Source of the DNA: Methylococcus sp. EFPC2
GTDB lineage: Bacteria > Pseudomonadota > Gammaproteobacteria > Methylococcales > Methylococcaceae
Assembly: GCF_016925495.1 (NCBI RefSeq)
Contig: NZ_CP070491.1
Coordinates: forward strand, 1,984,001 to 2,048,000
Reading direction: 5' to 3'
Length of the DNA stretch: 64,000 nucleotides
Below are positions 50,237 to 57,496 of this stretch, in pieces. The notes beneath the pieces were generated by a model. It had not been told where the DNA came from. It saw only the letters and a program-made list of their open reading frames with translations, and did no database searches. Within the stretch, counting starts at the first letter, position 1. Each line of letters opens with the position of its first letter. A program made the position numbers and the translations under genes.

Positions 50237-51486
50237 CGCAAATTGCCGACCCCTGTGCCGAAGCGGGCGCCCGTCTGCTCACCCTCGACGCCGCCCTACA
50301 CCGCATAGTAGCGAGCCTCGAGCCGCTGCAGGACCGCGAAAGGGTGGTTCTGGGTCAGGCGCATGGCCGCATTCTGGCTCAGGAGATCGTGGCGAAACTC
50401 GACATTCCGGGCTTCGCCAACTCCGCCATGGACGGCTACGCATTCCACCATGCGGATGTGCAGCAGGCGCAAACGGCAGGCTTGGAATTGTCGGGCGCAT
50501 CGTTTGCCGGTCATCCCCATCCCGACGCGTGCAAACCGGGTACCTGCATCCGTATCTTCACCGGCGCGGCCTTGCCAGAAGGCGCCGATACCGTGGTGAT
50601 GCAGGAAAAGGTCGAAATCGTCGACGGCCGCATGGTCCTGCACGCCGAGGTCAAACCCGGCGAAAACGTGCGGCCCGCCGGCGACGAAGCCCGTGCCGGC
50701 GCCTCCTTGCTGAAGCGCGGAAAGCGGTTGAACGCAGCCGACTTGGGCCTGCTCGCCGCGAGCGGCATCGAGGACATCTTGGTCGCCCGCAAGCTGCGCG
50801 TCGCTTATTTCTCGACCGGAGACGAACTGCGTCCCGTGGGTCGCACGCTGAGCTACGGAGAGATACACGACAGCAACCGCTACACGCTCGCCGCTCTGCT
50901 GCAAAATCCCTATCTGGAAGCACTCGACCTGGGTGTGGTCCGCGACGATCCTGATGCAGTCAAACGCACATTGATCGAAGCCTCGGAACTGGCCGATGTC
51001 ATCGTCAGTACCGGCGGGGTCTCGGTCGGCGAAGCCGATTTCGTGAGCGGAGCACTGGCCGAACTGGGCCAAGTCGGCTTCTGGAAGCTCGCCATCAAAC
51101 CCGGCAAGCCGCTGGCCTTCGGACAAATCGGCAAAGCCTATTTCTTCGGATTGCCCGGCAACCCGATTGCGTCCATCGTCACGTTCTGGCAACTGGTCCG
51201 CCCCGCTCTGCTCTGTTTGGCCGGCACACAAACGCCCCGCCCGGTTAGGATCAGAGCCACTTGCGAATCCCATCTAAAAAAGGCGCCGGGCAGAATGGAA
51301 TTTCAGCGCGGCTATTTCCAATGCGACGACAAAGGTGACCTCACCGTCTCGATTTCGGGGCGCCAAGGTTCGCATCAACTGCTGAGCATCAGCGCGGCCA
51401 ACTGCTTGATCGTCCTCCCCGCCGAAAGTACTGGCGTAGAACCGGGCGCGGAGGTCCTCATCGAACCTTTGCAAGAGCCCTGGTAA
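50233..51486 (+). CDS. moeA: Molybdopterin molybdenumtransferase MoeA
   Basis: 417 residues; inserts molybdate into molybdopterin-AMP. Family motifs include PGFANSAMDGYAFHH, the GAALPEGADTVVMQE block, VSTGGVSVGEADFV and FFGLPGNPIASIVTF. Four-domain architecture of standard length. It overlaps mobB by 4 bases and forms a mobB-moeA pair. Confidence 0.95.
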   Translation: MTQIADPCAEAGARLLTLDAALHRIVASLEPLQDRERVVLGQAHGRILAQEIVAKLDIPGFANSAMDGYAFHHADVQQAQTAGLELSGASFAGHPHPDACKPGTCIRIFTGAALPEGADTVVMQEKVEIVDGRMVLHAEVKPGENVRPAGDEARAGASLLKRGKRLNAADLGLLAASGIEDILVARKLRVAYFSTGDELRPVGRTLSYGEIHDSNRYTLAALLQNPYLEALDLGVVRDDPDAVKRTLIEASELADVIVSTGGVSVGEADFVSGALAELGQVGFWKLAIKPGKPLAFGQIGKAYFFGLPGNPIASIVTFWQLVRPALLCLAGTQTPRPVRIRATCESHLKKAPGRMEFQRGYFQCDDKGDLTVSISGRQGSHQLLSISAANCLIVLPAESTGVEPGAEVLIEPLQEPW

Positions 51487-51537
51487 GTTTCAGGCTCTGC
51501 CGCACCATCCATTTTCCCAATCTTGAAGGAGCAAGCC

Positions 51538-52527
51538 ATGCCCCAACCCGGCATATTGGTCACCGGCGGCGCCGGCTACATCGGCAGTCATGTCGTCAAA
51601 CAGCTCGGCGAACAAGGTGAGCGCATCGTCGTTTTAGACAATCTATCCACGGGCTTCCGCGATTCGGTTTTGTATGGCGAATTCGTCGAAGGCGACACGG
51701 GCGATCTTGAACTCGTCGCCCGCATATTGAAGGAACACGGCATCGTATCGGTCCTGCACTTCGCCGCCCACACCATCGTGCCGGAATCGGTGGAAAATCC
51801 GCTCAAGTATTACGGCAACAACACCTGCAAAACCCGCAACCTGCTGCAATCTTGCCAGCAGGCGGGTGTGCAACACTTCATCTTTTCCTCCACCGCCGCG
51901 ACCTACGGGATTCCACAGGACACCCGCTGCCACGAAGACACACCCACCAGCCCGATCAATCCCTACGGCACGTCCAAACTGATGAGCGAGATGATGTTGC
52001 GGGACCTCTCGTCCGCTACGGATCTGCGCCACGTCATCCTGCGGTACTTCAACGTCGCCGGCTCCGACCCGGAAGGCAAGATCGGTCAGTCGACCAGGAA
52101 TGCCACCCTGCTGATCAAGGTCGCCGCCGAAGTCGCCGTGGGCAAGCGCGAAAAGCTGCTGGTGTTCGGCACCGACTACCCCACCCCGGACGGCACCGGC
52201 GTGCGCGACTACATCCATGTCAGCGACTTGGCGGATGCCCACATCCAGGCCTTGAACTATTTGCGGCAAGGAGGCGACTCGACCACCCTGAACTGCGGCT
52301 ACGGCCACGGCTACAGCGTGCGCGAAGTGATCGACACGGTGAACAAGGTCAACGGCAGCCCGATCAAGGTCGAAGAACAGCCGCGCCGTGCCGGTGACCC
52401 GCCCTCGCTCGTCGCCGCAGTCGACAAGATACACCGCACGCTGGATTGGAAGCCGAAATACGACGATCTGGAAATCATCGTGCGCACCTCCCTGGAATGG
52501 GAAAAAAAACTGGTGGCTAGAAAATAA
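51538..52527 (+). CDS. galE: UDP-glucose 4-epimerase
   Basis: 329-residue extended SDR converting UDP-glucose and UDP-galactose. GGAGYIGSHV (Rossmann motif), the LDNLSTGF segment, and NPYGTSK (catalytic YxxxK) are present; the C-terminus has RRAGDPPSLVA. The ATG at 51538 has AGGAG at 51527-51531; an ATG at 51523 would add five residues and lacks a site. It supplies UDP-galactose for surface polysaccharide. Confidence 0.94.
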   Translation: MPQPGILVTGGAGYIGSHVVKQLGEQGERIVVLDNLSTGFRDSVLYGEFVEGDTGDLELVARILKEHGIVSVLHFAAHTIVPESVENPLKYYGNNTCKTRNLLQSCQQAGVQHFIFSSTAATYGIPQDTRCHEDTPTSPINPYGTSKLMSEMMLRDLSSATDLRHVILRYFNVAGSDPEGKIGQSTRNATLLIKVAAEVAVGKREKLLVFGTDYPTPDGTGVRDYIHVSDLADAHIQALNYLRQGGDSTTLNCGYGHGYSVREVIDTVNKVNGSPIKVEEQPRRAGDPPSLVAAVDKIHRTLDWKPKYDDLEIIVRTSLEWEKKLVARK

Positions 52528-52903
52528 TCCAGTCTACCGGTGGCCCGTGCGCAAAAAAGCGACTGATCTCTCCTGAAGCGCAGCTCGGTTAACCCCCAAT
52601 CACTTACCCGTGGAAAATCGGTCAAAGCGTGGCCAGTTCCATGGCCTCGCGGGTCCTCTCAGGACTGCCGGTGGATCAGGTCGCCATGGTTGGCTGGCTG
52701 GCCGTCATACAGGGCGGGTTCCAACGCACCCAGCACGAAAACCTGTTCGGGCCGAAGGGGACACCTTCCAGCCAACGCTGCGCCGGATCGGGCAAGACCC
52801 GACCCGGACTCTACCCATCAGCGTCAATGGTCCTACGGGCCCAGCAATGGTGTGGATTGCCCAAATCCAACCCATATGACAAAATGCGTCTAGCACAGAC
52901 GAT
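52528..52903. other. 376-base region without a supported gene; tRNA-Thr promoter at its end
   Basis: Several short open frames are seen, but none has a family match or a good ribosome site. TTGCCC at 52857-52862 and CAAAAT at 52880-52885, 17 bases apart, are a candidate promoter for tRNA-Thr. I see nothing else here. Confidence 0.4.
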
Positions 52904-52979
52904 GCTGGCGTAGCTCAGGTGGTAGAGCAGCTGATTTGTAATCAGCCGGTCGCGAGTTCGAATCTTGTCGCCAGCTCCA
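52904..52979 (+). tRNA. tRNA-Thr (anticodon TGT)
   Basis: 76 nt with CCA. Acceptor GCTGGCG/CGCCAGC, anticodon stem CTGAT/ATCAG with TTTGTAA, and T arm GAGTTCGAATCTT are intact. The anticodon TGT reads ACA. The last 46 bases (from inside the anticodon loop to CCA) are repeated exactly at 62187-62232. The element integrated here rebuilt the tRNA 3' half, so the gene stays functional. Confidence 0.96.
52934..52979. repeat. attL: 46-bp tRNA-Thr 3' sequence
   Basis: Left boundary of the integrated element. It is identical over 46 bases to 62187-62232; the bases just outside differ (G before, T after here; A before, A after there). It starts in the anticodon stem and ends at the CCA, as for tyrosine integrases that use the 3' half of tRNA genes. 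Confidence 0.93.
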
Positions 52980-52987
52980 TATTTATC

Positions 52988-53018
52988 AAGGCCTTGCATC
53001 GTTGCAAGGCCTTTTCAT
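52988..53018 (+). terminator. Rho-independent terminator of tRNA-Thr carried by the element
   Basis: AAGGCCTTGCA and TGCAAGGCCTT form an 11-bp stem with a 4-base loop, then a T-rich stretch. It lies inside the element, directly after the tRNA. The host's original terminator now lies after attR (62241-62274). Confidence 0.85.
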
Positions 53019-53027
53019 TTTAGGGTT

Positions 53028-53046
53028 GTGCTACGCTGGTGCTACG
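53028..53046. promoter_or_regulatory. Left integrase arm-type repeats
   Basis: GTGCTAC occurs twice in tandem (53028-53034 and 53039-53045 with GGTGCTAC), and the 19-bp block is repeated with two mismatches at 62049-62067 near the right end. Placed inside both element ends, these resemble the arm-type binding sites of the integrase. A hairpin GTCTCCCG-TTAC-CGGGAGAC follows at 53047-53066. Confidence 0.55.
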
Positions 53047-53262
53047 GTCTCCCGTTACCGGGAGACAGGAACCCAGCACCACAGGACAGCTCAGCAAACC
53101 CGCCCAGCAGTGTGCCATGGCAAACGCGGCGCTTTCTTTCTCACCCTCTGCAGTGTATTCAGGCAAGACGCCGACTGCTTTGGTGCGGTCTCCGCGAGGC
53201 CTCTCATCAAAGGAGGCCGCTCTGCCTTATTCAAGTGATCGTGTTTGGTGGGACAAGCACCC

Positions 53263-53547
53263 TCAGGTTACCTTCTTGTCCACGTACTTGCGCACATCCG
53301 CCGCCCGCCACAATGGCGCCCGGCCTACCTTGATCGCCTTGGGGAATCCGCGCTCCTGGGCTTTGCGGTAGCGCACGGTCCAGGCGGACACGCCCAGGTA
53401 TGCCCCGACGCGGGCGGCGTCCCACATCTCGTCCTGGTCTTGGGCCTTGCTCAGGGCTTTGGCGACGGCCAGGTCGGCCACCTTCTGCATCAGCTCTTCC
53501 AGTTCTGCCATCGTGATCACCATGGCGGGTTCGTTTACCTTGATCAT
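53263..53547 (-). CDS. Helix-turn-helix protein, AlpA/excisionase-like
   Basis: 94 residues. The C-terminal half (WDAARVGAYLGVSAWTVRYRKAQERGFPKAIKVGRAPLWRAADVRKYV) is a MerR/AlpA-type winged helix (HTH_17). The N-terminal 35 residues are a short helix. The ATG at 53547 is preceded by a G-rich sequence. It lies near attL, the usual place for a recombination directionality factor, although AlpA proteins can also activate integrase transcription. The second such protein of the element. Confidence 0.75.
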   Translation of the reverse strand: MIKVNEPAMVITMAELEELMQKVADLAVAKALSKAQDQDEMWDAARVGAYLGVSAWTVRYRKAQERGFPKAIKVGRAPLWRAADVRKYVDKKVT

Positions 53548-53720
53548 GGGCGAACCCCCAAGCTCGACGTGCTCAAAGTCCCGCACTTGACGCCGCATTC
53601 AGGCACGCCACAAGGCAGTCAGGCTGACCACTGGCTGAGGTCTCCATGCCAATGATGTCGCCGGCCCTGAACCGTTGGGCATACCGGAACAGCTCACCGT
53701 GGAATTCGAATAGATATTGA

Positions 53721-53918
53721 ATGGTCAAAGAGACACCTCGAAATAGGTCGATAAAAGAAAAAGGTGCCGTCCGTGGCGTGGACTGCTATCCGGCAGGCGC
53801 GGGCGCAGTGGCAGTGGTGTCTCAGCCTGCCCCTGTGCTCGCCCGTCTAAATCCTGTCACCCAACAAGCGCGACAACCACTGCTAAATGGTCGCGCCTTT
53901 GTTGGTGCTCCTAAATAA
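53721..53918 (+). CDS. Small hypothetical protein (doubtful)
   Basis: 65 residues starting at ATG 53721, a basic N-terminus (KETPRNRSIKEKG) followed by an Ala/Val-rich part. No family is recognised and the ribosome site is poor. It is the only sizeable frame in 53548-54062 and the only one on the plus strand of the element. It may be non-coding. Confidence 0.25.
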   Translation: MVKETPRNRSIKEKGAVRGVDCYPAGAGAVAVVSQPAPVLARLNPVTQQARQPLLNGRAFVGAPK

Positions 53919-54062
53919 CCCCTTTCCGTGCTGTGAAAGAGCTATATAAACTATAGACCAAGTATAAGGTAAAACATTGCCATGCCTAATAACATTTACT
54001 TATGCTATTTAACAGCCCCGGTCATACTTTATTATGTGTAAAAATAGACTTTTTCTTAATAC
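53919..54062. other. AT-rich gap
   Basis: About 140 bases with low GC, rich in TATA-like runs, between the small frame and the J-domain gene stop. No hairpin with a T-run and no gene are seen. The composition differs clearly from the chromosome around it. Confidence 0.4.
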
Positions 54063-55433
54063 CTAGCAAAGACAATTTTTTACGATTTCAAAATTTTTGA
54101 TAGTTACCTCGGCAGAGACGCCTTGACACCCTGAGGGCGGTTGCGCATTGCTATCCGCTATTTGAAGTCTTGTTTTTAGTTTCAGAAATTCCTCGTTTGT
54201 TATTAACCCGGACTCCAATAAATCTACCAGCTTTTCGAGCCTTTCCGTAGAGCAACTATTGGGAAGAAGGGTCGTTGCGCTAATTGTTCTATTATTGCTC
54301 TCTTCTTGCTTGGCAGACCGTTTTAGCATGATTTCGATAATGGCTTGCCATCGAGCCGCACTCTGAATTGCCGCCTGGTAGCTTGCATCAGTCCTTTTTT
54401 CAACCGGCTTTTCGCTCTTAAAGAAAACAATCTCATGAAATGGCTTTTGAACGTTATTTATTGTTAGCCTAAGCACTAGGCGGCTAGTTCTGTCTGACGT
54501 TTGAGTTGCGCCGGAAAGTCCACCAATGACAGCGCCAACACCTCCAAGCAGAAGACTGCCCGCGAGCGCCCCTCCTAGCTGCGAAGCTCTATCCGTTTTT
54601 GTGGTGGTGACACCGTCTTCCATAAGCTCGGAAGATAGTACGTCATCGGCCTGTATTACCTCTAATGTAATGTCATCGCCGTCTAAGATTATGAGGCAAA
54701 CTGTTTTTCGAACCTCATCAAAAGCCAGTCCGGTTTTGCTTATAATGGAAAAGTAATAATCGGTTAAAGAGAAGTCAGCAAGATTTTTTAAGTTTTGCTC
54801 AATAACATGTACGAGATGCTGGGCTTTTTGAGCTCTCTTATTCCAACGCGAAACCCCTATAGCGCAATATAAACCTAGAAATAGGCCAACACCTGCCATT
54901 ATTAAATGCCTATCGGCCTCCGATGCTGAAGATTCAAAAAGCCAAAACCAAGCAGCAATTGCCCCAACTCCAATTAAAGCCCCTGTCACAAAAATGAAGA
55001 ATAACAGTAAGACGTTTGAATCAACGACGTTGCTATCTGCTAGCGTTTCTCGGCTATAAGGGGCTGGAGCAGAAGCTGAAACACCTACAGGAAGGCTATT
55101 CGTTTCACCCGGTTCGATAGAGCCTGTACTGTCGATTTGAGGGGCACTTGACAGTGCAACTACTTTTTTGCCCTCATTAGGTTCAATTGCTAGGCCCGTG
55201 CCCTCTTGTCTATTCCGTATGCGATTAGCTAAACCAGTGTCATACCGCCCCCGTTTTTCCGGGGAAGACAAGACACGGTAAGCGTCCTGAATGACGGTTT
55301 TTAGGAGTGGAGCATCCGGATCACCAGCCTCATGCCGGTGATCGACTTCCTTGAGCCTCTTAACGTAAGCGGCTTTAATGTCGTCAGCAGTGGCCGTCTG
55401 CTTGACTCCAAGAAAGGTATAGAGGGTCTTCAT
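54063..55433 (-). CDS. Membrane protein with degenerate J-domain and SHOCT-like C-terminus
   Basis: 456 residues, AT-richer than its neighbours. Residues 1-70 look like a DnaJ domain (YTFLGVKQTATADDIKAAYVKRL...DAYRVLSSPEKRGRYD), but the HPD motif that stimulates Hsp70 is replaced (VDHRHEAGD). Two membrane helices lie at about 144-169 and 178-196. A glycine-rich segment (GGALAGSLLLGGVGAVIGG) follows, then a SHOCT-like end (LEKLVDLLESGLITNEEFLKLKTRL). The function is unknown; loss of HPD argues against a normal co-chaperone. Confidence 0.8.
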   Translation of the reverse strand: MKTLYTFLGVKQTATADDIKAAYVKRLKEVDHRHEAGDPDAPLLKTVIQDAYRVLSSPEKRGRYDTGLANRIRNRQEGTGLAIEPNEGKKVVALSSAPQIDSTGSIEPGETNSLPVGVSASAPAPYSRETLADSNVVDSNVLLLFFIFVTGALIGVGAIAAWFWLFESSASEADRHLIMAGVGLFLGLYCAIGVSRWNKRAQKAQHLVHVIEQNLKNLADFSLTDYYFSIISKTGLAFDEVRKTVCLIILDGDDITLEVIQADDVLSSELMEDGVTTTKTDRASQLGGALAGSLLLGGVGAVIGGLSGATQTSDRTSRLVLRLTINNVQKPFHEIVFFKSEKPVEKRTDASYQAAIQSAARWQAIIEIMLKRSAKQEESNNRTISATTLLPNSCSTERLEKLVDLLESGLITNEEFLKLKTRLQIADSNAQPPSGCQGVSAEVTIKNFEIVKNCLC

Positions 55434-55484
55434 AGGGCAATTTATCTCCGCGCTGCGCGATGAGTACTCGATGGACTGTGATGA

Positions 55485-55509
55485 TGAAAAACCCGCACTT
55501 GGCGGGTTT
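55485..55509 (-). terminator. Rho-independent terminator after the DUF4124 gene
   Basis: AAACCCGC and GCGGGTTT form an 8-bp stem, followed on the minus strand by a T-run. It separates the DUF4124 gene from the J-domain gene, which therefore needs its own promoter. Confidence 0.75.
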
Positions 55510-55529
55510 CTATGGGGCGTTCGATCAGG

Positions 55530-56036
55530 CTAGTAGTTCCTTGCCCGCGTCCGGTTGATGATGACCTGCGGGCTGGCCTGGGCGCCACTCTTGGAGTAAA
55601 TCAACTCCTGCTGCCGTTGTAATGCCTGTATTTGCTGCTGTCGGCTGCCTGGGTCACCGATGCCTGAACTGGACAGCCGCTCGATGTCGCGCTCGATCTG
55701 CTTCAACTGCTGTTTGTCGCTGTAGCTAAGACCAGGCTGCTGCACGGGTTGAGGTGCATATTGCGGCACTGGTTGCGGCGCGTAGTTAGACCCTTCAATA
55801 TCCCCACCGATGCGCCGGCGTGTCTCTTGCTCCATTTCGCGCTGCACGGCCAAGTCACGCATCTGACGGCGGTAATCCATCTCTTCGTCATAGGTAATCG
55901 TTTTTTCAACCTCGGCGCCAGCCGGGGGCGGGGTCTGCGTGTAATGCAGGGTGCCGCTCTTATCTGTCCACTTGTACATCTCGCCTGCCAGAGCCTGCCC
56001 GGAAAAGGCAAGCAACAGAATCAATCCACGTTTCAT
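55530..56036 (-). CDS. DUF4124 domain-containing periplasmic protein
   Basis: 168 residues. A signal peptide (1-17, ending ALA) precedes a DUF4124 domain (EMYKWTDKSGTLHYTQTPPPAGA), a short domain of unknown function common in gammaproteobacterial envelope proteins. The rest is Gln-rich and helical (RRQMRDLAVQREMEQETRR; KQQLKQIERDIERLSSS). The ATG at 56036 has a strong AGGAGG. A chromosome-type gene carried inside the element. Role unknown. Confidence 0.82.
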   Translation of the reverse strand: MKRGLILLLAFSGQALAGEMYKWTDKSGTLHYTQTPPPAGAEVEKTITYDEEMDYRRQMRDLAVQREMEQETRRRIGGDIEGSNYAPQPVPQYAPQPVQQPGLSYSDKQQLKQIERDIERLSSSGIGDPGSRQQQIQALQRQQELIYSKSGAQASPQVIINRTRARNY

Positions 56037-56240
56037 GACTTTCCTCCTAATAGGTGATCGGGATTTTTCCCATGCGGAAAATAACAAATCGGCGGGTTGC
56101 TGGGTAGTTTTTACCTTGTCGATGGAAATGCCTATAGCGATGTTCGTCGGTACACTTTTCGCCCGCCGTTGACAACTCGGCACGGACGCTCCAGGCAATA
56201 CGCCGGCCGCCACCTAGGCGCGCCTCACCCCACGCCAAGG

Positions 56241-56293
56241 CCCTCGCTGTGGGCGAGAGGCTCAGCGCTGTTAGCGCAGCCCTGAGCCTTTTT
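56241..56293 (+). terminator. Two-hairpin structure with T-run, plus strand
   Basis: A CTCGC/GCGAG hairpin is followed by a GGCTCAG/CTGAGCC stem enclosing CGCT-GTT-AGCG, then five Ts. It lies in the 356-base stretch 56037-56392, which holds no gene that I can support. It points along the plus strand while all genes nearby are on the minus strand, so it may end an unseen small RNA or antisense transcript. Confidence 0.5.
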
Positions 56294-56392
56294 GCATTTA
56301 CGGTTTGCGGTACCTGCCTCAAGCATTACCGCGCACGCCTTTGAGCGATAAAAACCTCGCTATGTGCGCCGGGGTAATACCTCTTTCGATAG

Positions 56393-56728
56393 TTAAACAA
56401 CAACGCCCCACCAGCGCAGCAGATTATGGGTGCTCTGACTGATATGGGATTTAATGTAGGTTTTAGGCAGCGGGCCAAGCTCCCACGCTTCGAGGAAGGC
56501 ATACTTACATGCCGTTCTCAATTCGTCCGGGCTCTGAGCCCGAAGCCCCGCTTTCACGTGATGAACCACGTCTACATATTTGTCAGGGTCTGGCGCGCGC
56601 CTCAGTATTAGCGGGACGTCTTCCAAGTAATCCCGCGCGTTTCGGCGGTCGCCTTCGTCTGCTGCGGTAAAAACGGTGTTCAGCGAGAGAAGAACAGTGA
56701 TGTGAACATCTTTTGATGTGTATATCAT
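56393..56728 (-). CDS. Hypothetical protein
   Basis: 111 residues, mostly helical, with no recognised domain, signal peptide or membrane segment. Segments such as LNTVFTAADEGDRRNARDYLEDVPLILRR and AGLRAQSPDELRTACKYAFLEAW look like a small soluble helical fold. AGGAAG precedes the ATG at 56728. Composition is intermediate. Within the mobile element. Confidence 0.65.
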   Translation of the reverse strand: MIYTSKDVHITVLLSLNTVFTAADEGDRRNARDYLEDVPLILRRAPDPDKYVDVVHHVKAGLRAQSPDELRTACKYAFLEAWELGPLPKTYIKSHISQSTHNLLRWWGVVV

Positions 56729-56817
56729 AGTTAATACTTCCTGTATTAAGGTGGGGTTACCACGTTTCCTAAGTGTGTTGGTGCCTCGCCATTGGCGTGG
56801 GCATTGGGTAGCCGGCC

Positions 56818-57237
56818 CTATTCCTCGGCGGCCCCTCCTGCATTAGACGTTGGCTCCAGGCACTCAGCATCGTGCTGTTCAACCATGGCCAGCAGCGGGA
56901 TACCGACTCGCAGAATCTCGCGCGCAGCCGCTATTCGCACCTCCGCCCGCGATGACATCAAGGACTCATCTAAGACCCGTAGCGCCTCGACAGTCATCGC
57001 AGGCAACCTACGCATCAGCTCGTACCTCGCGCGCTCCAAAACGGCTTGCAACTCGTCCTGAAACTCTCGACGGTTGACCAATGTTGACGCGTGCCATCTG
57101 CTAGTGCCGGTGGCCCTTGCAGCACTGGCAATTGTCCTCCCCTCAGCAATCATGTGCAGTAGGCGCTCTTGGCGAACTGATAGTGCGGGTTTTCGAGGGT
57201 TCGGCGTTTCTTCAAAGGTTTGAGAGTGTCTTTCCAT
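56818..57237 (-). CDS. Helix-turn-helix protein of the mobile element
   Basis: 139 residues or slightly fewer. An N-terminal helix-turn-helix (LSVRQERLLHMIAEGRTIASAARATGTSRWHASTLVN) is followed by a helical region with HEAT-like repeats (ERARYELMRRLPAMTVEALRVL; RAEVRIAAAREILRVG). The layout recalls small phage DNA-binding proteins such as terminase small subunits, but no packaging gene is nearby, so this is tentative. The ATG at 57237 is preceded by GGAGC and, 30 bases further, by an 8-bp palindrome that may be its operator. Confidence 0.65.
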   Translation of the reverse strand: MERHSQTFEETPNPRKPALSVRQERLLHMIAEGRTIASAARATGTSRWHASTLVNRREFQDELQAVLERARYELMRRLPAMTVEALRVLDESLMSSRAEVRIAAAREILRVGIPLLAMVEQHDAECLEPTSNAGGAAEE

Positions 57238-57266
57238 GTGATGTACGCTCCATAGTTGAGAATTAA

Positions 57267-57290
57267 CGAAGGGGCCGGGTGTCCCCTTCG
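57267..57290. promoter_or_regulatory. Palindrome upstream of the HTH gene
   Basis: CGAAGGGG and CCCCTTCG, perfect 8-bp arms with an 8-base spacer, 30 bases before the HTH gene start. A candidate operator or leader hairpin. Confidence 0.5.
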
Positions 57291-57301
57291 AATTGAAATC
57301 G

Positions 57302-57487
57302 GGTATTGCCGTGCACGGCAAACGGCAATACCTATATATGGTCTGCCGTTTGCCGAGCATATATCTGATATAGGTTTTTGGTACGGCAAACGGTTTGCCG
57401 CGTTGCCGCGCACGAATCTATATGTAGTATAGGGTTTTGCACGGCAAGCCGTTTTGCCGTGCTTGCCGTGCATGCCGTTTTGCCGAG
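57302..57487. repeat. Iteron-like cluster of CGGCAA/TTGCCG repeats (candidate origin)
   Basis: About eleven copies of the hexamer CGGCAA or its complement TTGCCG lie within 186 bases, interleaved with AT-rich blocks such as CTATATATGG and GATATAGG. Perfect inverted repeats include GGTATTGCCGT/ACGGCAATACC at 57302-57332 and CGGCAAAC-G-GTTTGCCG at 57384-57400. The cluster starts just past the stop of the primase-helicase gene. Iterons and AT-rich segments next to a replication gene fit a replication origin or a regulatory region; neither is proven. Confidence 0.7.
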
Positions 57488-57496
57488 CACCCACCA

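Noticed and set aside
52528-52903. Short frames upstream of tRNA-Thr as genes
   Set aside because: Several overlapping frames of 60-95 codons in all directions, none with ribosome site or family resemblance.
56818-57237. Terminase small subunit as evidence for a prophage
   Set aside because: The resemblance is only in the HTH layout, and no large terminase, portal or capsid gene lies in the element.
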